From assembly GCA_946222625.1 (NCBI GenBank), contig CAMILJ010000027.1, positions 1 through 17,484 on the forward strand: a DNA stretch of 17,484 bases. Direction: 5' to 3'. Made by a program: the position numbers and the translations under genes. Below are positions 6,879-13,984 of the stretch, one piece after another. Position 1 is the stretch's first letter, and each line of letters starts with the position of its first letter. The DNA comes from an uncultured Corynebacterium sp. (lineage in GTDB: Bacteria > Actinomycetota > Actinomycetes > Mycobacteriales > Mycobacteriaceae). Below the pieces are notes generated by a model. The model did no database searches and had not been told where the DNA came from. It saw nothing but the letters and a program-made list of their open reading frames with translations.

Positions 6879-7826
6879 ATGAAGATTGGAATTCTGGGAG
6901 CCGGCGCCATCGGCGGATACTTTGGCGGAAAACTGAAAGCAGCGGGCCATGACGTCGCCTTCGTCGCCCGCGGTGAGACCTTGCGGGTGCTGGGGGAGAC
7001 GGGCGTGACGCTGATCGACGCCCACGCAGAGCCCACCACCACCGAGGTCATTAAGGTCCCGGCTGCGCACACCTTTGCTGAGGTCAAAGAACTTTTGGGT
7101 GGGCTGGACGTGGCGATTATCGCGTCGAAGGCGCTGCCGGGCAACGAGACTTTTGGCAGCGCGGAGGACCGCGAGGCCCTGCAAGGCGTTCCAGTGGTGA
7201 CCACGCACAACTCGGTCGAGATCCCGTACCTTGCGGCCGAGGAATTCGGGGAGGAGAGCATCCTCGCCGGTGTTGCTCGCGTTTATGCCACGCGTCTGGG
7301 CCCGGCTCAGATCAAGCGCAATCCGGGGCCCTTGGCTTTGGCTTTTGGGCCGCTGAGTGCTGATGCACCGGAGTCCCTGCGGCGTACGGGCGAGGAACTG
7401 TCGGCCGCGCTGAAGGAGGCGGGTGCCTCTAGCAAGTTCCACGACGCCGCGCTTGTCGACGTCTGGTCGAAAGCCATGTTCGTCACGCCGACAGGCACTC
7501 TGGGCGCCTTGGTGGATAAGCCCATTGGTTACCTTTGCCAGGAAATCCCCGGCCAGCTCGAGGCATTCATGCGGGAAGTCGAGGCCGTTGGGCGCGCACT
7601 CGGCGTGGAGCTGCCAGAGAACGTGGTGGAACAGACCATGGACTTTGCCCGCCAGCAGCACCCGGACAGCACGTCCTCGATGCAGCGCGATATCAAAGCA
7701 GGACTGCCGAATGAACTAGACGCCCAGGTCGGAGCGATCCGACGCATGGGCGTCAAAGCTGGGGTTGCAACCCCGTTGTGGGATTTTGCGCAGGAGGTGC
7801 TGGAGGCGCAGCTGCGCACCGCCTAA
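6879..7826 (+). CDS. Ketopantoate reductase family protein (2-dehydropantoate 2-reductase-like)
   Basis: NADPH-dependent reductase of the PanE/ApbA family; the family reaction reduces 2-dehydropantoate to pantoate. The 315-residue length is normal. The Rossmann motif GAGAIGG is at residues 7-13. The C-terminal domain has the catalytic Lys198 in DVWSKAMFVTPTG and the conserved Glu279 in AGLPNELDAQVGAIRRMG. The stretch after Lys198 lacks the Asn residues of E. coli PanE and looks like the broader subclass of family members, so the substrate is not certain. The ATG at 6879 has GGAG three bases upstream, inside a small inverted repeat. The 39-base gap after the PanC-like gene could still allow co-transcription. 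It converges with the PhoX-family gene. Confidence 0.88.
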   Translation: MKIGILGAGAIGGYFGGKLKAAGHDVAFVARGETLRVLGETGVTLIDAHAEPTTTEVIKVPAAHTFAEVKELLGGLDVAIIASKALPGNETFGSAEDREALQGVPVVTTHNSVEIPYLAAEEFGEESILAGVARVYATRLGPAQIKRNPGPLALAFGPLSADAPESLRRTGEELSAALKEAGASSKFHDAALVDVWSKAMFVTPTGTLGALVDKPIGYLCQEIPGQLEAFMREVEAVGRALGVELPENVVEQTMDFARQQHPDSTSSMQRDIKAGLPNELDAQVGAIRRMGVKAGVATPLWDFAQEVLEAQLRTA

Positions 7827-7846
7827 GAGTGCGCACTGCGCAACGT

Positions 7847-7866
7847 CGGTGCCTTATTCGGTACCG
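7847..7866. terminator. Weak hairpin between convergent genes, possible terminator
   Basis: CGGTGCC (7847-7853) can pair with GGTACCG (7860-7866), including one G-T wobble, around a TTATTC loop. It sits where the ketopantoate-reductase-like gene and the minus-strand PhoX-family gene meet. No clear T-run follows on either strand, so factor-independent termination here is only a possibility. Confidence 0.25.
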
Positions 7867-9953
7867 ATCTTGCCGCCCTTCTTCCACACCACAACCACGG
7901 CCGGGCGCGGGGTGGACTTGCCGCCATCGGGCCAGTGGGAGGTGGCCTTGTCGAAGGTGGCGTCGTCAGACTCGCCCGGGTGCTGAACGTTAACCATGAC
8001 GCGGTCATCGTCGACGATCGGACCACAGGTCTCCGCGCCAGCCGGGACGGTGAGGAAGCACTTGAGCTCGCCGCGGGTCTCGCCCTCGGTGGTCACGGCG
8101 TAGAGGCCGTCGTTGGAGTCCAGCGCGTTACCGTCAGTGGAGATCCACAGGTTGCCGTGGTTGTCGAAGGCCAGGTTATCCGGGCAGGAAATCGGGGAAA
8201 CCTTCTCCTTATCGAAGCCACCGAAGTAGGTGCTGGCCTCACGCGGGTCACCACAGACCAGGAAGAGATTCCAGGTGAACTTCTCACCAGCGTGGTCATC
8301 CTCGAGCTCCATGACCAAGCCGTTCTTGTTCTCCTTGACCGGAGCCCATTCCTTGACGTCTTCCTTGTTCTTCTTGGCGTTCTCGCCAGTGGCGCCACGG
8401 TACTTGTTGTTGGTCAGCGCGATGTAGACCTTCTCGGTCTCCGGGTGAACCTCAACGTCTTCCGGGCGGTCCATCTTGGTGGCGCCCACCTTATCGGCGG
8501 CCTCACGGGTAAAGACGGCGACCTCTTCGGCGGACATACCGTCCACGTGGGACTCGAACTTATTGTTCTCCGTATCGGAGGTCAGCAGCTTGACCCACTC
8601 GCCGCTGCCGTCGAAGGCACCGTCCTCCGGCAGGACACCGGAGCCGTCGATTTCCTTCTCCGGGGAGTTGCCCTCCATCTTGGCCACGTACAAGGTGCCG
8701 TGGTCCAGGAGGGTCATGTTGTGCTTAATATCGCCTTCCTTGTACTTCTTGGAGGAGACGAACTTGTAGACGTACTCGAAGCGGGAATCATCGCCGGAGT
8801 AGCAGACCACGGTGCCATCCTTGGTGATGTGGATGTTGCCGGCCTCGTGCTTGTAGCGGCCCACTGCGGTGTGCTTAATCGGGGTGGACTTCGGATCCAG
8901 CGGGTTGATCTCCACGAGCCAACCAAAGCGGTTCGGCTCGTTCGGCTCCTTGGTCACGTCGAAGCGGTCATCGTACTTTTCCCACTTGCGGTCGGACGGA
9001 CCTTCCTCGATGCCGAAGCGCTTGAGGGATTCAGCAGCTTTCTTATCCTTGATGTCGCCGCCGGCGAAGTACTGGTCGAAGTTTTCTTCGCCGGAGAGCA
9101 TGGTGTTCCACGGGGTCACGCCACCGGAGCAGTTGTTGAGGGTACCCAGGACCTTCTCACCCTTCGGGTCGGCGGAGGTCTTCACCAGGTCGGTGCCCTT
9201 AGCGGGGCCGACCAGGGTGAACGGGGTGGTGGCGGTAATGCGGCGGTTGAGCGGGCCGAACTCGCGCTTGAGCTCGCCGGTGTTACCCACCTTGGAGACC
9301 TCGAGGATGGTGTGGCCGTGGCCGGCCCAGCCGATCTTCACCTGCTCCTCGGTGGGGTTCTCCGGGTCGTAGTCCGGGAACATCATCGGCTCGGTGGTGT
9401 ACTCGTGCGAGCACATATAGATCATGCGGTTCTTGTCATCCGGGTGCTCGATGAGGCCGGCGAAGTCATTGTTGAAGCCGAACTGCTTCTCCGCAGCTTC
9501 GGCGGTCTGGTTGTTGACGTCGAATTCCGGCGCGCCCTCAATGACCGGGTCGCCCCATGCGATAAGCACGGACTGCTCGTAGCCCTTGGGGATGACAACC
9601 TCATCCTTGGTATTGGCCTCCACGGCGTCAAAGTGCATGCCCTCGGCGGAGGTGAGCTCGATGTCAGAGGACTTCACCTCGCTGGTCTTGCTGGAAGAAC
9701 CGCTTCCGGCCGCGGAATCCTTCTCGTCCGGTGCGGCACATGCGGCAAGCGCGGAGGAACCACCGACGGCGACCACGGCCAGGCCGCCGGCGCGCAATGC
9801 GGTACGGCGAGAGAACTGATCACCGAAGTAAGGGTTGTCAGACGTGTTCTCGCATTCGCCGAAGCAGGCATTACCGCACTTGTAGGTGCAGGTAAGGGAA
9901 GAACGAGAAGAGGTGAACATGTTAGCCAAGAGATTGCGGCCGTTGAGTGCCAT
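7854..9953 (-). CDS. PhoX-family (DUF839) phosphatase, Tat-exported lipoprotein
   Basis: Probable extracytoplasmic alkaline phosphatase of the PhoX type, which uses Ca and Fe and releases phosphate from organic esters. The 699 residues begin with a cytoplasmic extension containing C22, C26, C30 and C34 (CTYKCGNACFGEC), followed by NTSDNPYFGD, a motif of actinobacterial PhoX proteins. A twin-arginine signal comes next (SRRTALRAGG, Arg49-Arg50), then a hydrophobic stretch and a lipobox ending in LAAC at Cys72. The mature part starts with a Ser/Lys/Glu linker. Core motifs are HGHTILEV, GTLNNCSGGVTPWNTMLSGEENF, MDRPEDVEVHP and SCPDNLAFDNHGNLWISTDG. I chose the ATG at 9953 because GGAG lies 10 bases upstream. 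The open frame extends to 10007 but without an upstream site. It is divergent from lysS. Confidence 0.92.
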   Translation of the reverse strand: MALNGRNLLANMFTSSRSSLTCTYKCGNACFGECENTSDNPYFGDQFSRRTALRAGGLAVVAVGGSSALAACAAPDEKDSAAGSGSSSKTSEVKSSDIELTSAEGMHFDAVEANTKDEVVIPKGYEQSVLIAWGDPVIEGAPEFDVNNQTAEAAEKQFGFNNDFAGLIEHPDDKNRMIYMCSHEYTTEPMMFPDYDPENPTEEQVKIGWAGHGHTILEVSKVGNTGELKREFGPLNRRITATTPFTLVGPAKGTDLVKTSADPKGEKVLGTLNNCSGGVTPWNTMLSGEENFDQYFAGGDIKDKKAAESLKRFGIEEGPSDRKWEKYDDRFDVTKEPNEPNRFGWLVEINPLDPKSTPIKHTAVGRYKHEAGNIHITKDGTVVCYSGDDSRFEYVYKFVSSKKYKEGDIKHNMTLLDHGTLYVAKMEGNSPEKEIDGSGVLPEDGAFDGSGEWVKLLTSDTENNKFESHVDGMSAEEVAVFTREAADKVGATKMDRPEDVEVHPETEKVYIALTNNKYRGATGENAKKNKEDVKEWAPVKENKNGLVMELEDDHAGEKFTWNLFLVCGDPREASTYFGGFDKEKVSPISCPDNLAFDNHGNLWISTDGNALDSNDGLYAVTTEGETRGELKCFLTVPAGAETCGPIVDDDRVMVNVQHPGESDDATFDKATSHWPDGGKSTPRPAVVVVWKKGGKIGTE

Positions 9954-9985
9954 GAAAGTGATGCTCCAAAAATCAAAAATCGTTG

Positions 9986-10022
9986 GTTGCGTAAGGGGAT
10001 GTCGCAACGAGGTGTCGCAACG
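9986..10022 (-). promoter_or_regulatory. Candidate operator upstream of the PhoX-family gene: tandem direct repeat plus inverted copy
   Basis: TGTCGCAACG occurs twice, at 10000-10009 and 10013-10022 (13-base period). The core also occurs inverted as GTTGCG at 9986-9991. Read towards phoX this gives CGTTGCGACA twice, about 47-70 bases before the start codon. Tandem repeats of this kind are common for OmpR-type response regulators such as those of the phosphate response. I do not recognise the site as a known consensus. Confidence 0.4.
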
Positions 10023-10126
10023 GACGTCATGAGTTAATACGGTTGAGATGACCGCACGGTTGATCCTGTCTAACCGCTACATGAACACTCAGTGAACCGG
10101 GATCGCGCCAGCATATGGGGATCGAC

Positions 10127-10141
10127 TACCCTAGACAACCG
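10127..10141 (+). promoter_or_regulatory. Candidate lysS promoter -10 element giving a leaderless transcript
   Basis: TACCCT (10127-10132) is a plausible actinobacterial -10 hexamer. A transcript starting 7-9 bases downstream would begin at or next to the GTG start codon (10141). There is no Shine-Dalgarno-like sequence before that GTG. No good -35 element was found. Confidence 0.4.
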
Positions 10142-11715
10142 TGAGCGAGAAGAAGAATACTGAAGTTACTGACGTTCCCGAGCAGCTGCGCATTCGCCGT
10201 GAGAAGCGCGCCCGCCTGTTGGAGTCCGGCGCTAATCCGTACCCGGTGACCGTAGACCGCACGATCTCCCTGCGGGATCTTCGCCAGCAGTTCCAGGTGG
10301 TGGCCGAAGGCGAGGAGCCAGCCGCGGAAGAGGGCGTCACCTACCTCAGCGCTGGTGAGGAGACTGACGTTGAGGTGGCCATCGCCGGCCGCCTTATCTT
10401 CATGCGCAATACCGGCAAGCTGTGCTTCGCCACCCTGCAGGATGGCGACGGTACCCAGGTGCAGGCCATGCTGTCCCTTGCAGAGGTAGGGGAGGAGCGC
10501 CTCGCCGCGTGGAAGTCCGACGTTGACTTGGGTGATTTCATCTCCGTGCGCGGCCGAGTTATTGCCTCGCGCCGCGGCGAGCTCTCCGTCATGGCTGGCG
10601 AATGGACCATGGCGGCGAAGTCCTTGCGCCCGCTTCCGGTGTCCTTTGCTGACATGAATGAGGAAACCCGCGTGCGCCAGCGCTACAACGACCTCATCGT
10701 GCGCGAGGAGGCCCGCAAGAATGCCATGACCCGCGTCAAGGTCATGCGTGCACTGCGCAACTACCTGGAGGGTGAGGGCTTCGTAGAGATCGAAACCCCG
10801 ATGCTGCAGACCCTCCACGGCGGTGCAGCAGCCCGCCCGTTCGTAACGCACTCCAATGCTTTGGACATTGACCTGTACCTGCGCATCGCACCGGAGCTCT
10901 TCTTGAAGCGCGCCGTTGTCGGCGGCATCGACCGCGTCTTTGAGATCAACCGTAACTTCCGCAACGAGGGCGTTGACCGCTCCCACTCCCCGGAATTCGC
11001 CATGCTGGAAACCTACGCCGCGTGGGGTGACTACAATGACTGCGCCCGCACTATCCGTGAGTCCATCCAGTCTGTGGCCCGTGCGGTCTTCGGTTCCACC
11101 ACCGTCACCCTGGCGGATGGCACTGAGTATGACCTCGGCGGTGAAGAGTGGCCGGAGATAGAAATGTATCCCTCCCTCAACGAGGCTCTGCAACGCAAGT
11201 TCCCGGGCCAGCCGGAGGTCACCATTGACTCCACCGTCGAGGAGCTTAAGGCGCTTGCTGACGTCATCGGACTCGACGTCCCGAAGGACGGCGGCTGGGG
11301 CCACGGCAAGCTGGTGGAGGAGATCTGGGAGGTGCTCTGCGAGGACCAGCTCGAGGGCCCGATCTTTGTGAAGAACTTCCCGATTGAAACCTCCCCGCTG
11401 ACCCGCCAGCACCGCTCCCAGCCGGGCGTGACCGAGAAGTGGGACCTCTACGTGCGCGGCTTCGAGCTGGCTACTGGATACTCGGAGTTGGTGGATCCCG
11501 TTATCCAGCGCGAGCGCTTCGAGGATCAGGCGCGCCTGGCCGCCGGCGGTGATGAGGAAGCCATGGTCTTGGATGAGGACTTCCTCGCTGCCATGGAGCA
11601 GGGCATGCCGCCGACAGCCGGTGCTGGCATGGGCATCGACCGCCTGCTCATGGCCCTGACCGGCCTGGGTATCCGTGAGACCGTGCTCTTCCCCATTGTG
11701 AAGCCGGAGAAGTAG
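10141..11715 (+). CDS. lysS: Lysyl-tRNA synthetase, class II
   Basis: Charges tRNA-Lys with lysine in the cytoplasm. The 524 residues follow the class IIb layout. An N-terminal OB-fold anticodon domain covers about 75-165 (VEVAIAGRLIFMRNTGKLCFATLQD...). The catalytic core follows, with motif 1 around VKVMRALRNYLEGEGFVEIETPML, motif 2 FRNEGVDRSHSPEFAMLE (from residue 273) and motif 3 GAGMGIDRLLMALTG (494-508). The SHSPEF and ELATGYSEL variants, in place of the usual HNPEF and EIANAYSEL, match the actinobacterial form as I remember it from M. tuberculosis LysS. The GTG start has no ribosome site, in line with a leaderless mRNA. The gene is followed by a strong intrinsic terminator, so it is probably a single-gene unit. 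Confidence 0.97.
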   Translation: MSEKKNTEVTDVPEQLRIRREKRARLLESGANPYPVTVDRTISLRDLRQQFQVVAEGEEPAAEEGVTYLSAGEETDVEVAIAGRLIFMRNTGKLCFATLQDGDGTQVQAMLSLAEVGEERLAAWKSDVDLGDFISVRGRVIASRRGELSVMAGEWTMAAKSLRPLPVSFADMNEETRVRQRYNDLIVREEARKNAMTRVKVMRALRNYLEGEGFVEIETPMLQTLHGGAAARPFVTHSNALDIDLYLRIAPELFLKRAVVGGIDRVFEINRNFRNEGVDRSHSPEFAMLETYAAWGDYNDCARTIRESIQSVARAVFGSTTVTLADGTEYDLGGEEWPEIEMYPSLNEALQRKFPGQPEVTIDSTVEELKALADVIGLDVPKDGGWGHGKLVEEIWEVLCEDQLEGPIFVKNFPIETSPLTRQHRSQPGVTEKWDLYVRGFELATGYSELVDPVIQRERFEDQARLAAGGDEEAMVLDEDFLAAMEQGMPPTAGAGMGIDRLLMALTGLGIRETVLFPIVKPEK

Positions 11716-11762
11716 GCCCGAGGCCAACTCACACAGAGCACACCCCGCGGCACATTCCGCGC

Positions 11763-11816
11763 GCAACGCACAAGCCACCAGCCCCACCGCTGAAGGCTTG
11801 TGCGTTGCTGTGTTTT
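11763..11816 (+). terminator. Rho-independent terminator of lysS
   Basis: GCAACGCACAAGCC (11763-11776) pairs perfectly over 14 bp with GGCTTGTGCGTTGC (11795-11808). The loop is 18 bases, and the stem is followed by TGTGTTTT. It lies 47 bases after the lysS stop and before the lipoprotein genes. It is the strongest hairpin seen in the window. Confidence 0.85.
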
Positions 11817-11890
11817 GGTGGTGCTTTCAGTTTGTCGCCGCAGCGCACATCACTCAGCGAGAGACCTGCCTGCGTGGAACAATACAAAAC

Positions 11891-12466
11891 ATGAAAAAGC
11901 TACTCTCTCTTCTCGCACTGCCGCTTGTAACGGCTGGCTTGGTTGCGTGTTCTTCTGATGAAGGAACCGAGGAAGCTCATCGATTCGAAGTTGTGGAGTC
12001 CTCCGGTTCGCAAAGCAGTGCGCAAAGCTCTGAAAACGCCGAAGAAAGCGAATCCACAGATCGCGAGCCGGAGTTTGGCTCTCAACCTTCGGGCCTCAAA
12101 GAACGCGATGCTGAGGACTTCCGCGCGACTGGGTTCAGGTATGAGACCACGGTTGCCTGGGGAGTGAGGAGCCCAGACGGCAGGGTGTCGTGTTCTCTGC
12201 ATGAGGGCTCTCAAGGGCCGTGGTGCAGCGTTGGATTTGAGAACCCGCCTATCCTGCCCGACCCCGAAAACCCGCAATGGGAAGCGAATATGGTTTCCTT
12301 CAAAGATGGCGCAGGCTTCTTCCCCAACGGCGTGGTGGATCCCGGGGACCAGGTGCCGTCACAGCAGCTGGGGGATGGCGAGAAGGTCGAAATAGACGGT
12401 GTGGTTTTTGAAGCCCCAGCGCAGATGAATTCACCGTTCGGGTCGAAGACCATCATTTCACGGTGA
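11891..12466 (+). CDS. 5' part of frameshifted lipoprotein copy 1 (as currently readable)
   Basis: This is the frame that can be translated without correction, giving 191 residues. It has a lipoprotein signal peptide (lipobox LVAC), a Ser/Glu/Gln-rich linker to about residue 75 and the first two conserved cysteines (RVSCSLHEG, GPWCSVGF). After FEAPAQ the similarity to the downstream paralogue stops, and the last ~13 residues (MNSPFGSKTIISR) are out-of-frame sequence. If made, it would be an exported, lipid-anchored fragment lacking the C-terminal half. The open frame extends upstream to 11798, but the ATG at 11891 is fixed by the signal peptide. Confidence 0.6.
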   Translation: MKKLLSLLALPLVTAGLVACSSDEGTEEAHRFEVVESSGSQSSAQSSENAEESESTDREPEFGSQPSGLKERDAEDFRATGFRYETTVAWGVRSPDGRVSCSLHEGSQGPWCSVGFENPPILPDPENPQWEANMVSFKDGAGFFPNGVVDPGDQVPSQQLGDGEKVEIDGVVFEAPAQMNSPFGSKTIISR

Positions 12467-12849
12467 AGGACGGCGGCCAGTTTTCGGCGGATACCTATCC
12501 CCTGAAGCCGGACTTCAACGGTTATGCGCCCGTGGGCACCGTCTGCGGCGAGGTCGACACCAATTTTGGCCGCAAGAAAGTCTTTGTGCAGACAGACGGG
12601 ACGAATTGCACGACTGCAATGGACATCGTGAACAAGTACTTCAATTACGAGTGGGACATAAAAGAAAGGAATTCTCGCGGAATTCTGGAGCTTGACGGCT
12701 GGAAGTGCTCCTACCGAGAACCGGAGTACATTGACATGCCAGATCCGGATGCACGCCGTCTGCACTGCGGTGACTTGTCCGGTAATGGTCGGGTCATTCT
12801 TCTCGACGCTGAACACCCAGATGTTCCGAAATACACATATAACTACTAG
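12463..12849 (+). CDS. 3' part of frameshifted lipoprotein copy 1
   Basis: A GTG at 12463 could start a 128-residue product, overlapping the stop of the 5' part as GTGA, so re-initiation is formally possible. It has no signal peptide, so such a product would stay in the cytoplasm. The sequence (VKDGGQFSADTYPLKPDFNG, VCGEV, DGTNCTTAMDIV, GWKCSYRE, RLHCGDLS) matches the second half of the downstream paralogue residue for residue in its motifs. The frame stays open and similar upstream of 12463, back to 12412 (DEFTVRVEDHHFTV). The GTG is therefore internal to the original gene and this is better seen as its tail. Confidence 0.4.
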   Translation: MKDGGQFSADTYPLKPDFNGYAPVGTVCGEVDTNFGRKKVFVQTDGTNCTTAMDIVNKYFNYEWDIKERNSRGILELDGWKCSYREPEYIDMPDPDARRLHCGDLSGNGRVILLDAEHPDVPKYTYNY

Positions 12850-12880
12850 CGCAGCACTAATTCGTGGGACGATGATTGTT

Positions 12881-13825
12881 ATGAAGAAGCTTCTCTCTAT
12901 CCTTTCTGCCTCCCTCATGGCCTGCGCCGTGGCTTCGTGTTCTTCCACGAACGAACCGGTGGGTGATGAGCCACAGTTTCAACAGAACTCAGCCAGCTCC
13001 ACTAGCTCTGAGTCTGCCTCCAGTAGCTCTACTGAGGCAGCGGCGTCGAGCAGCGCCAAGCCCGATAAAGACAAACCCGGGGGATTGAAGGAACGCGATC
13101 CGAAGGACTTTATGGCCGGCGGCGATCGGGCGAATATTCCGAACCCAATCCCGGCCGTCAAGAGCCCTGATGGGCGCGTTCTCTGTCTCATTCACGAAGA
13201 GGCTGACGGCCCTAACTGCCTGGTTGAATTTGCGGATCCGCCAATCTATCCAGGGCCGGTCATGCAGAGCTGGAGGTCAAATGCGGTGAGCTATCTTGGG
13301 GACCGTGGCTTCTTCCCGGTATGGGCCATTGAGTTCTATAGACCGACCGAGGTTGAAACGCTCAAGGAGGGCGAGACCGTGAGCTTTGACGGTGGAACCT
13401 TTGAGGCGCGCAGCGGCAATGAATTCACGGTCAAGTCGAATGGGCACCACTTCACCGTCAAGGATGATGGCGAATACTACTCCGATACCTTCCCGGCGAA
13501 GCCAGATGCGGATGGCATCGCCAACACCGGTGCGGTGTGTGGTGAGAGCGGCACGCGTGGTGAAGACACCGGTTTGGTCTACGTGCAAGAGGACGGCACG
13601 AATTGCAATGACGCCATGGACTTGTTGGATGAATACGTCAACCATGATTGGCAACCTGCTGAGGGCGGGAATCGTGGTCACCTCGAGACTGACTTAGGAC
13701 ACTGTTCCTACGCTGCGCCGAAACTGTGGGAGGACACTCCAGAAAACCGGCTGCTGGGCTGCAGCCTGGATAGCGGTGGCAGTGTCGTGGTCATCACGTC
13801 CCGAAACATGGAAACGATCCCTTAG
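12881..13825 (+). CDS. Secreted six-cysteine lipoprotein, copy 2, function unknown
   Basis: Intact tandem paralogue of the frameshifted gene before it; 314 residues. MKKLLSILSASLMACAVASC is a lipoprotein signal peptide with lipobox VASC. A Ser/Ala/Glu-rich low-complexity linker follows to about residue 70, then GLKERDPKDF. The body has SPDGRVLCLIHEEADGPNCLVEFADPP, similar in pattern to the SPxGxxxC...C segments common in actinobacterial secreted proteins. It continues with EFTVKSNGHHFTVKDDGEYY, VCGESG, DGTNCNDAMDLLDEYVNHDW, GHCSYAAP and LGCSLDSGG. All six mature cysteines match copy 1, so three disulfides are likely. An ATG at 12872 is an alternative start. Only 31 bases separate it from copy 1, and a TATAAC at 12838-12843 could be a -10 element. 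I do not recognise a family function. Confidence 0.82.
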   Translation: MKKLLSILSASLMACAVASCSSTNEPVGDEPQFQQNSASSTSSESASSSSTEAAASSSAKPDKDKPGGLKERDPKDFMAGGDRANIPNPIPAVKSPDGRVLCLIHEEADGPNCLVEFADPPIYPGPVMQSWRSNAVSYLGDRGFFPVWAIEFYRPTEVETLKEGETVSFDGGTFEARSGNEFTVKSNGHHFTVKDDGEYYSDTFPAKPDADGIANTGAVCGESGTRGEDTGLVYVQEDGTNCNDAMDLLDEYVNHDWQPAEGGNRGHLETDLGHCSYAAPKLWEDTPENRLLGCSLDSGGSVVVITSRNMETIP

Positions 13826-13839
13826 AGCCCTACCAACTG

Positions 13840-13869
13840 CCGGGGAGCGAGGAAACTTCGCTGCCCCGG
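13840..13869 (+). terminator. Strong hairpin after the lipoprotein pair, possible terminator
   Basis: CCGGGG+AGCGA (13840-13850) pairs with TCGCT and CCCCGG (13858-13869), with one bulged G (13863) and a short GAAAC-containing loop. It starts 15 bases after the copy 2 stop. The following bases (CTCATGTGG) are not T-rich, so it may be a terminator aided by other factors, or an RNA-stabilising hairpin. Confidence 0.45.
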
Positions 13870-13899
13870 CTCATGTGGCATCCCCGGCTACCTTGCGAG

Positions 13900-13905
13900 T
13901 ATTCT
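13900..13905 (+). promoter_or_regulatory. Candidate -10 element for the MFS transporter gene
   Basis: TATTCT at 13900-13905 lies 79 bases before the chosen ATG, in the only AT-rich patch of the 13826-13984 spacer. It is flanked by two copies of CCTTGCG (13891-13897 and 13911-13917). There is no convincing -35 element. The support is weak. Confidence 0.3.
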
Positions 13906-13984
13906 AAACTCCTTGCGCGCAGACTGTGGAAGCGTTGGCGCGAGTATCCCCAGAGCAGAGAAACAGAAAGGTGTGGCTGGCCGC

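Larger units (their letters stand above)
11891..12849 (+). pseudogene. Secreted six-cysteine lipoprotein, copy 1, interrupted by a one-base frameshift
   Basis: Read across one frameshift, this is a 319-residue lipoprotein that aligns along its whole length with the gene immediately downstream. The signal peptide MKKLLSLLALPLVTAGLVAC ends in a lipobox, followed by a Ser/Glu-rich linker. The shared body contains GLKERDAEDF, SPDGRVSCSLHE, CSVGFENPPILP, VCGEVDT, DGTNCTTAMDIVNKYFNYEWD and CSYREPEYID. The frame changes between 12412 and 12463. Adding one C to the CCCC run at 12414-12417 gives EAPSADEFTV, matching EARSGNEFTV of copy 2. Four of the six mature cysteines lie beyond the break. It may be a real pseudogene, a phase-variable gene or a sequencing error. 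Function is unknown. No strong ribosome site is seen (GGAA at 11876-11879). Confidence 0.75.

Noticed and set aside
6435..7661. Minus-strand frame across the PanC-like and ketopantoate-reductase-like genes
   Set aside because: It spans two real plus-strand genes and their spacer and has no recognisable motif.
7806..7837. Two GC palindromes (GCGCAGCTGCGC at 7806-7817 and AGTGCGCACT at 7828-7837) as a terminator of the reductase-like gene
   Set aside because: They have no T-run and no room for a loop. Short GC palindromes are expected by chance at this composition.
7935..10037. Open frame of 700 codons on the plus strand opposite the PhoX-family gene
   Set aside because: It is the mirror of a real gene with strong third-position GC bias. 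The translation is rich in Val/Leu/Gly/His without any domain, while the minus strand gives clear PhoX motifs and a Tat signal.
10126..11787. Open frame of 553 codons on the minus strand opposite lysS
   Set aside because: Same effect of codon bias. The plus strand encodes an unmistakable LysRS, and the minus-strand frame runs through the lysS terminator.
12872..12880. ATG at 12872 as the start of lipoprotein copy 2
   Set aside because: It would add only three residues (MIV) before MKKLLS. Copy 1 begins exactly at MKKLLS, so 12881 is preferred, though 12872 cannot be excluded.
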